Shown: positions 1 to 6,813 of the stretch, piece by piece
Numbering within the stretch: the stretch's first letter is position 1
Layout: each line of letters begins with the position of its first letter
Assembly (NCBI GenBank): GCA_963814985.1
Contig: CAWFFV010000092.1
Span: 1-26,011, forward strand
Origin: CAWFFV01 sp963814985
GTDB lineage: Bacteria > Chloroflexota > Ktedonobacteria > Ktedonobacterales > Ktedonobacteraceae
DNA length: 26,011 bases
Reading direction: 5' to 3'
The notes under the pieces: model-generated
Databases searched by the model: none
Told to the model about the DNA's origin: nothing
The model's input: only the letters and a program-made list of their open reading frames with translations
Position numbers and translations under genes: made by a program

Positions 1-22
1 GTATCATCTCAATAAATCGGGG
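1..22. repeat. IS66-like terminal inverted repeat, transposase 3' end
   Basis: The 22 bases match the reverse complement of 6752-6773 with two mismatches, at repeat positions 16 and 17. Bases 23-144 between this repeat and the transposase stop codon hold no gene. Confidence 0.85.
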
Positions 23-144
23 AAAGAAAAGCAATGAGATGGTGGGGTGGAGAGGAGTATGAGGCACAGGAAAAAAACCAGCAAGCGAGTGCGAGTGTGC
101 TTGCTGGGAGAGAGCCCTTCTCTCTGAAAGCAAAATGGCAAGGT

Positions 145-1784
145 TCAGGGTGTTGCAGCCCAGGAGGCACCCAGGTGAAGCGCGGCAGCATGTTCTTGAA
201 TGAGGGTGGCCAAACGGGGCAATCGGTCAGTGTGAGCGATGCGGTCATGAAAATACTGGTAGACATTGACTCCGAGCTTGGAGGCAGTCCCCACCAGAGT
301 CTGAAAGGTATCCCATGCCCTGATGCCTTCTCTGGTGCGTGCTTGCAGGCTCACATCTCGCTTGCGAACACGCTGCCGGGCTCCCAACTCCGCTGGATTA
401 TTGTGTAAGAGGATCTCTGGGTGGTCAAGCACCATGAGCAGCGCATCTTTCTTGGCACATGTACGGGCGAGCCGCTCATCCAATTGCTGGTAGCCGCTGG
501 TTTGCCCAAACAGGTCGTCAAAGGCCGTTCGCAACGTATCTGCCTCGGCGGGACTGGGATGGTCTCGGTAGGCCAACAGATCTCGGTAGAGCTTCCAGAA
601 GTCTTTGGCAAACTGCTCCAGAAGAAGGCAATGAGCCAGGAAGCGCGGTGTCAGTTTCTTGTAATGGCGATATTCGTGAATCCAGCACAGGGCGAGCTCG
701 ACGGTCAATGCGTTGAATTGGGGTGCATCATCACACAGCAACAGCTTGACCACTGGATAGGTGGTCTGGGTGCGATAGGCTGCGATGGCCAGGGCATCTT
801 TGATACTCTTGCGGAGATTGGCTCCGTGTTTGGGAAGGTGCGCATCAAAGAGAGTATCGAGTTGGCTCTCTGTGAACGTCTGATCGTGTGGCAGCAGGGT
901 GGGAAGTGTACGACACCACTTCTCCGTCACCCCCAACTGAACCAGGAGCTCCACTGCGAGGTCATTCATCTGAAAAACGGGATCAGCTCCCCCGGCAAGC
1001 ACGCGAAGCAAACGCAAGCGATCTTTGGCAGGCAACGTACAATAGGCAGTATACAACGGGGAGCACAGGATATGGCACTGTTCATTGTTGCCATTGACAC
1101 GTGTGCCTGTGCTGTCCAGATGGTGCCACGGGCTACTGGCAAGTCCGGCTTGAACCACGGCTGCACTCTCCGCATGGAACTGCTCCTGGTCTTGAATGAG
1201 CAGGTCAGAGAGTTGTCCCGCGCTGATCGACATGCCAATCGTCTGCAAGAGGTCCAGGATCTTTGGTTCGCTCATCCCCGCTGCATAATAGAGAGCCAAC
1301 ACCCAGGCTCTGACTCCTGGTCCAAACTGGCCTTTGTATCCAGCAGGCATTTCCGCCAGATAGGTCCGCTTTTGGCTGGGTGAGTAATATTTCTCTTTAC
1401 GGAACGTCACGTTCTCGGTGCGAAACTCAATGTCCTGCACGATGACATTCTCGTAGCCCTTGAATTGAGCATCCTGAGGCAATCGTTGCTGATCCACCTT
1501 GACGATCTCCACCCGATCAATCCTCACCTGAGCCTGCTTCCTGGCTTTGTGATGGGCTTTGGACTCACGGCGTTCCTTTTCCGATGAGAGAGCCAGGGCT
1601 GCTTTGTTCGCTTTGATCTTGGGTTTGCCCTGTTCCCCTTTGAGTCGATTGACCTCATCGCGCAGACGTTGGATTTCTTCGGCTTGCTCTTTCACTTTGG
1701 CCGACAGCGTTTCCACCAGGTTCATCAGCGTGATGACGACCTGGCGCAGACTTTCGTCTTCAATGGTGTTGGGATCGAAATTTT
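145..1784 (-). CDS. IS66-like transposase, main exon (after the group II intron)
   Basis: DDE transposase that would move the surrounding IS. Visible features are an N-terminal coiled coil (LxxEVxxLK pattern), an Asp in 'HLDSTGTRV', a second Asp in 'LLLCDDAPQF', and the IS66-type C-terminal Glu region 'NNPAELGARQRVRKRD' followed by 'TREGIRAWDTFQTL'. The frame is open past the first internal ATG (1725) up to the intron boundary at 1784. Joining it to the 7-nt exon ATGGTAG (6702-6696) gives M-V-E-N-F-D-P-N-T-I-E-D, a complete protein of about 548 residues. Without splicing only the internal ATG at 1725 could start a 526-residue product, which would lack native upstream signals. The reading frame itself is undamaged. 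Confidence 0.85.
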
Positions 1785-1859
1785 GTCGGGTAAGAGAGCA
1801 TCATTGCTGGTGCTCCCTCCCCTCAGAACCGTGCGGGCGGGTCTCCTCGCACACGGCTC
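1785..1859 (-). ncRNA. Group II intron domains V and VI
   Basis: Domain V is the 34-nt hairpin at 1859-1826: an 8-bp basal helix (GAGCCGTG with CACGGTTC, containing the AGC triad), a 6-position distal helix, a GAGA tetraloop and the conserved 2-nt CG bulge. The distal helix holds one U-C and one A-C mismatch. Domain VI follows: a GGGAGCA/TGCTCTC stem with an A-containing region, then the 3' end TTACCCGAC. The IEP stop codon lies just upstream. Confidence 0.85.
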
Positions 1860-1866
1860 AAGCACA

Positions 1867-3063
1867 TCACGAACAACGCGACTCCATTTTCTCTTTCAGC
1901 CTTAGTCGGTGGGTAGTTGATGCCTCATCTGTCAGAGCTTCTCGGTCATTGTCCTTCTGACATTCATCTATCACCCATTCGCCCTTCGCATGAATTTGCT
2001 GGTGACAGAGCAGGTGAACCAGTACCAGGTTGCTGTAACTGTTGTTGCCTCCACGGGATCGGGGAATTCTGTGGTGAATTTGTATTTCCTCATCATTGAA
2101 GAGCGATTCAAAGCATTCCAGACATCGACCCTCTTGTCTCTTGGCTATCTTCTGCTTGGAGATCGCCGGATCTTTGGCAGAGAGGGCTTGCCGTTCTTTC
2201 CAGTAGTCGGCGAGAGTTGGATCGTCTGGCGATGCCGTCCCTTTGATCAGCACATGTCTTTCTATCGGGAACCATTTAAACTTGAGCAGGTATCTGCCTG
2301 TTTGTTTCTCCCCAAACACCCATCGGTCCAATCGGTCAAGCTGAAACTGGCCCCAATACGTGCGTTTTCGCCAATCCTTGCTTTTGTTAGGATGTCTCCG
2401 TTTGGCGTAGCGAACTGCCCTGCGGAACATCCAACTATCCAGACTGCTGAATGTTTCTGATGCCACGGCTGTGCGGAAGTAGTTTGCCCACCCCCGAACA
2501 ACTGGGTTAAGCTTATGAAGAACGGTTTGGACTGAGGTCCCATTTGCCTCAAACCAGATCTCCTTTAACTTCTTCTGCACCTTTTGTACTGATTCGTTGC
2601 TGGGTTTGATTAAGAGTTTCCATCCCGTTCGTGCTGTCTGTGGTGCAGGATACTGCCGAATATTGAAGCCGAGGAAATTGAAGCCTTCTGTCAGGTGGAC
2701 AATGCGTGTCTTTTCCTCCGAGAGGGTCAGGCCACGCTCTTTCAACCACTCCGTCAGAATGTGTCGCACCTGTTGAGCATCTTCCTCTGTTTCACAGAAA
2801 CAGACAAAATCATCGGCGTATCGTACAACTGCACGTTTTCCGCTGATGTCACCTTGTTTGTTGTATTTCACATCAATAGCATTTTCCATACCATGTAGCG
2901 CTATATTCGCTAATAATGGTGAAATCACGCCACCTTGCGGTGTTCCTGTCTCTGTTTCATGGAAAACGTCTTTGTCTACATACCCTGCTTTTAACCACTG
3001 TTTTATGAGTTCACGACCCGGAACTCTCCCAATCGTTTTTAGCACGTATTCATGGGATATATT
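1867..3063 (-). pseudogene. ltrA: Group II intron RT/maturase/HNH protein, C-terminal part
   Basis: C-terminal two thirds of the intron-encoded protein, cut from its N-terminus by the serine-recombinase element. From the junction it reads F-D-N-I-S-H-E-Y-V and continues into the RT palm ('TPQGGVISPLLANI' then the catalytic 'YADD' in 'VVRYADDFVCF'). The maturase/X domain follows ('LHKLNPVVRGWANYF'), and then an HNH endonuclease ('EGRCLECFES', 'IQIHHRIPRSRGG', 'LVLVHLLCHQQIH'). The frame is open to the stop at 1867. The first possible start in this piece is a GTG at 3045, so it is unlikely to be made as a functional protein. Excision of the inserted element would rejoin it to the N-terminal part in frame. 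Confidence 0.9.
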
Positions 3064-3069
3064 ATCGAA
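3064..3069. repeat. Left att core of the serine-recombinase element
   Basis: ATCGAA, followed by CGAGCC inside the element. The same hexamer lies at the other junction (5527-5532, followed by TGCGCC). Crossover anywhere in this hexamer restores the RT frame, so the exact central dinucleotide cannot be set from the sequence. Confidence 0.7.
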
Positions 3070-3080
3070 CGAGCCTACAA

Positions 3081-3461
3081 CTGAATACCCTATTCAAGAA
3101 CCCAGATGAAAAAGATCCAACAGAGATCGAAGTCGTCGATCCCACACATCCACTCTTTGGACGTTGTTTCCCACTGATCTCAGTGAGTTCACCTTTGCAT
3201 GGACCTGGGCATGTGTTGGTCTCCTATCGCGAGTATATGACCTTGCGATTGCCTGTGACCTCAACTACACTGGCTGTATCTCGGCCCGTCATCTCCGCCA
3301 AACTTACGTACGCAGCAGTCAAGGAGTTCCTGACCATCGCCGAGGATTGCGAGGCCCTCAATGCCCTCTCATCCAAGCCAGATCTGGAAGCATCTTCCTC
3401 CAGAGCTGCAACGTCAGATCACCAACGAACTCTCGTCGATCTTCCAGGAGGTACTCAATGA
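3081..3461 (+). CDS. Small DUF5372-like protein of the recombinase element
   Basis: Small protein overlapping the recombinase gene by an ATGA junction (its TGA at 3459-3461), so the two are probably translationally coupled. The core 'VVDPTHPLFGRCFPLISV', followed by 'GHVLVSYREYMTLRLP', resembles small DUF5372-type proteins that accompany serine recombinases in bacterial mobile elements; that match is from memory. The function is unknown. The start is unclear: the frame is open from the element edge and has no ATG before the conserved core. CTG at 3081 is given as an arbitrary start, and GTG at 3183 would cut off the conserved 'HPLFGR' block. The real start may lie in flanking DNA or be non-canonical. 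Confidence 0.55.
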   Translation: MNTLFKNPDEKDPTEIEVVDPTHPLFGRCFPLISVSSPLHGPGHVLVSYREYMTLRLPVTSTTLAVSRPVISAKLTYAAVKEFLTIAEDCEALNALSSKPDLEASSSRAATSDHQRTLVDLPGGTQ

Positions 3462-5527
3462 GCAGATCCGAACTGGTGAGTCGAGCGCACCTACAGCGCA
3501 AGGCACTCATCTACATCCGACAATCCACTCCCCATCAGGTCCTCTCCAATCAGGAAAGTCTGCGTCTGCAGTACGCGCTGCAGCAGCGAGCCATCGACTT
3601 CGGCTGGAGGCCGGAGGACATTGAAATCATTGATGCTGATCTGGGAATGACAGGAGCCAGCGCCTCTCATCGGGTTGGTTTCCAAGAAGTCGTGACCAAA
3701 GTCACGCTTGGTCAGGTTGGCATGATCCTCTCAGTCGATGTCACACGCCTTTCTCGCAATTGTTCGGATTGGTATCCATTGTTGGATGTCTGTGGCTATC
3801 GGGATTGCCTCATTGCAGATCGAGATGGCATCTATGACCCTGGTTCTGCGAATGGGCGCTTGCTTTTGGGTCTCAAAGGGCAATTATCCGAGCTTGAATT
3901 ACATACCATCAAAGCTCGCATGACCGCAGGACTCCTCAACAAAGCACAGAGGGGAGAATTGGCCTTATCGTTGCCAATTGGCCTGGTACGCAATGCCATC
4001 GGCAAAGTGCACAAAGACCCCAATCGCGAGGTCCAGGATCGTTTAGATCTCATTTTTACAACGTTTTTGCGGGTTCGGTCAGCAAGTAAAGTCTTGCAGT
4101 TTCTCAATACCCACGATCTTTGCTTGCCACGACACGATCGCTTTGGCGATGTGGTGTGGAAAAAACCGACGGTTGCTGCCATTTTGCAAGCCCTGAAGAA
4201 TCCGGCATATGCTGGTGCTTTTGTGTATGGCAAAACCCGCTCCGTACGCAAAGATCCCACTTCTCCTCACACGCAAGAAGTTCGCTTACCTATGGATCAG
4301 TGGAAGATTCGCATCAACGATGTTTATCCTGCGTACATTTCTTGGGAAACCTTTGAACTGATTCAGCAAATGCTCGCCGATAATTATGCGGCATATGATC
4401 GCAACAAATCGCGTGGAGTTCCTCGTGATGGTGCTGCCTTGTTGCATGGAATCGTCTATTGTGGAGAATGCGGGCACAAAATGGTGGTGCAATACAAAGG
4501 CGGGACACGATATCTCTGCAACTACCTCCGTCAGCAGTATCATGTCCCTGTCTGCCAATACATTCACGCTGATCCCGTTGATGAGAAAATCGTCGAGGCG
4601 TTTTTTCAAGCTCTTTGCCCTGTGGAACTCGATGTCTACACAGCCGCAGTTGCCGCACAGCAAGCCACCGCCCAACAGGTGAGTCATGCCCATCAACAGC
4701 ATGTCGAGCGCTTGCGCTATGAAGCGACGTTGGCTCAGCGTCAGTTCAATCGTGTTGATCCTGACAATCGTCTGGTGGCTTCTGAGCTAGAGAAGCGGTG
4801 GGAAGGTGCCTTAGCCGAACTCAAACACGCAGAAGAGGTTGAGGCAACATGCACCGTTTCTCCTCCACCATTGCTTGCCCTCAGCTCCGAGCTTCAGATG
4901 GCCTTTCGAGCTATTGGACACCATTTGCCTGTTGTGTGGCAACAAGGACTCATCCGTCAGCAGCACAAAAAGGCCCTCTTACGAACGCTGATCGACAAGG
5001 TGGTGGTTCATCGCCTGGCTCGTGATCAGATGCAAGCACGCATCGTCTGGAAAGGTGGGGAAACGACCACGTTCGTTATCCCTATTCCCATTGGAACCTT
5101 CAAGGATCTTGCAGGGGCTGAGACTATGCAACGATTGATTCTTGAACGAAGCGCAGCTGGAATCCTGGATGAGGACATCGCACAGGAATTAACCGAGTTG
5201 GGGTATCGCTCTCCCATGGGCTTGGTCGTTTTACCCAGCACCGTTCGAGGCATTCGACTCAAACAGGGAATTTTTCAAACACGATCGCAGTCGCATCCCA
5301 GGCGCATTGAGGGAGCACTTACGATTTCGCAGATTGCGACTGCCCTTGACATTGACCCACATTGGATTTATGATCGTATACATAACGGAACGATTCAGGT
5401 CGACAAAGATCCAAACACGCGCCTGTTTCTGTTTCCGGATTCACCGACGACGCTGGAGCAGTTTCGACAACTGCGTTGTGGACAATTCCAGAACTTGCGT
5501 TTTTCAAGGGGGCATCAAGATGCATGA
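3458..5527 (+). CDS. Large serine recombinase
   Basis: Site-specific recombinase of 689 residues expected to integrate and excise the element. The start is the ATG overlapping the upstream stop. Domains in order: an N-terminal resolvase catalytic domain (about 15-155) with the nucleophile Ser23 in 'YIRQSTPHQ' and active-site region 'VDVTRLSRN' (R97, R100); a recombinase DNA-binding domain (about 170-290, 'PIGLVRNAIGKVHKDPNREVQD'); a zinc ribbon with Cys335, Cys338, Cys354 and Cys366; a coiled coil rich in Gln and Ala (about 395-470); and a C-terminal helix-turn-helix-like segment ('ISQIATALDIDPHWIYDRI', about 622-640). No catalytic residue is obviously missing, so it may be active. The site it occupies is the catalytic motif of a group II intron RT. 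Confidence 0.92.
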   Translation: MSRSELVSRAHLQRKALIYIRQSTPHQVLSNQESLRLQYALQQRAIDFGWRPEDIEIIDADLGMTGASASHRVGFQEVVTKVTLGQVGMILSVDVTRLSRNCSDWYPLLDVCGYRDCLIADRDGIYDPGSANGRLLLGLKGQLSELELHTIKARMTAGLLNKAQRGELALSLPIGLVRNAIGKVHKDPNREVQDRLDLIFTTFLRVRSASKVLQFLNTHDLCLPRHDRFGDVVWKKPTVAAILQALKNPAYAGAFVYGKTRSVRKDPTSPHTQEVRLPMDQWKIRINDVYPAYISWETFELIQQMLADNYAAYDRNKSRGVPRDGAALLHGIVYCGECGHKMVVQYKGGTRYLCNYLRQQYHVPVCQYIHADPVDEKIVEAFFQALCPVELDVYTAAVAAQQATAQQVSHAHQQHVERLRYEATLAQRQFNRVDPDNRLVASELEKRWEGALAELKHAEEVEATCTVSPPPLLALSSELQMAFRAIGHHLPVVWQQGLIRQQHKKALLRTLIDKVVVHRLARDQMQARIVWKGGETTTFVIPIPIGTFKDLAGAETMQRLILERSAAGILDEDIAQELTELGYRSPMGLVVLPSTVRGIRLKQGIFQTRSQSHPRRIEGALTISQIATALDIDPHWIYDRIHNGTIQVDKDPNTRLFLFPDSPTTLEQFRQLRCGQFQNLRFSRGHQDA

Positions 5528-5532
5528 TCGAA
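5527..5532. repeat. Right att core of the serine-recombinase element
   Basis: Second copy of ATCGAA. The recombinase stop codon TGA (5525-5527) overlaps its first base, so the recombinase gene ends exactly at the element edge. Confidence 0.7.
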
Positions 5533-6105
5533 TGCGCCTGTAATATCAGCGTCGAGTATCCACTTCTTGGTTTTGTTCGGTCGGGCCAAGAGGTAGATTT
5601 TTGAGATCGCATCGTGGCAGCTTCGCCCTGGCCGAAATCCGTAACTGGTTCCTTCAAACGTAGCTTCCCATGCCGGTTCAAGGGCATTTTTCACCAGAGC
5701 TTGAAGGCATCGATCCATTATGACCGGAATCCCTAACGGCCTGAGTTTATTACTGCTTTTGGGAATGTATACTCTTCTTGCTGGTTTGGCTTTCCACAGG
5801 GTATAATGGGCAAGTGCATCGACCATTTTCCCACGGGCTTGTGGCGTTTTGATTACCAGCTTGTCCACACCTGCCGTGTGTTTCCCAGCATTGATCTGTG
5901 CTACTCGTCGTACACTGACGAGCCGGTTCGAGTAGCTCTTGAGCATGAGTTTTTGGAGCGAGCGCACCCTCTTCAGGTTGCCCTCTTGTGCTGCCCGAAA
6001 GATCCGTTGTCTCAGATTACGAACTGTCCGATTGGCTTTTTTCCAATGAATGGTCTTCCAATTGGTCTGTTTCTCGGTTCCGTTTGCTAAGCGTTGAGCT
6101 TGCAC
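5533..6105 (-). pseudogene. ltrA: Group II intron RT/maturase protein, N-terminal part
   Basis: N-terminal third of the same intron protein. It starts at a GTG (6105) preceded by a GGGAAAAG-type purine stretch. Typical opening blocks are visible: 'TNWKTIHWKKANR', 'RRVAQINAGKHTAGVD', 'RRVYIPKSSNKLRPLGIP' (RT1), 'YGFRPGRSCHDAI' (RT2), and the start of RT3 'WILDADITGAF'. It then meets the recombination core. Read through, four codons of element sequence (D-H-A-S) and a stop at 5515 would end it. The first catalytic Asp is present but the YADD Asp pair is on the other fragment. Confidence 0.9.
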
Positions 6106-6695
6106 CTAACTTTTCCCTCGATTTGTACTCTTCACATCGTTCTTTGGGTGATGCACCAGGATCACGTCTGCCGTCTTTCAACGTGGGTATTTCCAACATT
6201 GGCCCTATCCGCTCAGTTATTTTTTCCTGTTGCCTTTCGGCCAGCAGCATTCGCTTTTTGACCCTTCCTTTTCCCACTGAGAAGTTCGGCTTTCCTTGCG
6301 GTCAGCTTACTCAGAGCATCGACCATCTCTGAGATCTCATTGGGGTTTTCGCGTTCCGCACGTATGAGATACAACTGGGGAGGATGCCTTCTCTACTGCG
6401 GGAGAGTGGTGTCCGCCACTGAGGATGAAAGGGCCTCAGCTCACTTATTCTCCTTCATCACTGTATAAGCCGTTCCAGTGACCTAGAATCACGCAGCCTC
6501 ATCAAAGGTTCATTTGCATTCATCCTTCCAGTTTTCCTCTAGCCCGGTTGCCTCCTTCGGCTGGAGGCTTCCTTGGACATTCTCCTTCGCTTTCCACCCC
6601 ACCGTTACCAGTGACGCAGAGAAGGAGCGAGGACAACCCTGGACACGGGGCTGGAAGTTTTCACTCCACTCATCACAAGCTACTTCGTGTCGCAC
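6106..6695 (-). ncRNA. Group II intron 5' ribozyme domains (I to IV start)
   Basis: About 590 nt between the intron 5' end and the GTG start of the intron protein, in the position and size range of domains I-III. It opens with GTGCGACACGAAG. I see no credible protein-coding frame. I did not fold it or identify EBS1/EBS2. The last exon bases available for pairing as IBS1 are TGGTAG. Confidence 0.7.
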
Positions 6696-6702
6696 CTACC
6701 AT
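6696..6702 (-). other. First exon of the IS66-like transposase (start codon)
   Basis: The seven bases ATGGTAG just upstream of the intron 5' end supply the ATG, a Val codon and the first base of a Glu codon. That codon is completed by AA at 1784-1783 after splicing. The call rests on exact frame restoration across the intron boundaries, not on a separate motif. Confidence 0.75.
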
Positions 6703-6751
6703 ACTTCTAGTATACCTGGGCCATCAATTTTCCCATCGCCAAGCTAGACTA

Positions 6752-6773
6752 CCCCGGATTATTGAGATGATAC
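6752..6773. repeat. IS66-like terminal inverted repeat, transposase 5' end
   Basis: Partner of the repeat at 1-22 (20/22 identical in inverted orientation). It lies about 50 bp upstream of the transposase start codon at 6702, as expected for an IS end carrying the transposase promoter region. Confidence 0.85.
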
Positions 6774-6813
6774 GCGTAAAGAATGTGAAAGAGACGAAAG
6801 GAGCGTGAAAAGA

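Larger units (their letters stand above)
3064..5532 (+). mobile_element. Serine-recombinase element inserted in the intron RT gene
   Basis: A 2463-bp element (counting one core copy) flanked by the 6-bp direct repeat ATCGAA at 3064-3069 and 5527-5532. It carries two overlapping plus-strand genes, a small DUF5372-like protein and a large serine recombinase. No terminal inverted repeats are visible, which fits serine-recombinase integration rather than DDE transposition. Removing it between the two cores rebuilds the RT sequence D-A-D-I-T-G-A-F-D-N-I-S-H-E-Y without gain or loss of a codon, the strongest evidence for these boundaries. After the core both junctions read NGNGCC, suggesting extended half-site similarity. 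Confidence 0.85.
1785..6695 (-). mobile_element. Group II intron (CL-type), interrupted
   Basis: A retroelement inserted in the IS66-like transposase gene on the same strand. Its 5' end is GTGCGACACGAAGTAGC (from 6695 downwards), the GTGCG start typical of bacterial group II introns. Its 3' end is the domain V/VI segment closing with CCCGAC at 1785. It carries the RT/maturase/HNH protein in domain IV. The full span is 4911 nt; subtracting the 2463-bp serine-recombinase element leaves about 2.45 kb, the usual size for an ORF-bearing group II intron. Splicing would restore the transposase frame. Because the maturase ORF is split, splicing now probably depends on a maturase supplied in trans. 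Confidence 0.9.
1..6773 (-). mobile_element. IS66-like insertion sequence carrying nested insertions
   Basis: The outermost element of a three-level nest. Its ends are a 22-bp inverted repeat, GTATCATCTCAATAA at position 1 and its complement ending at 6773, with 20 of 22 bases matching. It encodes one transposase on the minus strand and no tnpA/tnpB helper genes, as in the ISBst12 subgroup of IS66. Without the intron it would be about 1.86 kb. The window starts exactly at the left end, so the target duplication cannot be checked; the 8 bases after the right end are GCGTAAAG. The right end lies only about 40 bp upstream of the downstream protelomerase-like gene, so that gene's native promoter may have been displaced. 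Confidence 0.85.

Noticed and set aside
421..1383. A 320-codon open frame on the plus strand
   Set aside because: It is antisense to the IS66-like transposase, whose motifs and spliced start are clear; no motif or start site supports the plus frame.
3832..4702. Minus-strand frames of 114-142 codons
   Set aside because: They are antisense to the serine recombinase's catalytic and zinc-ribbon regions and have no features of their own.
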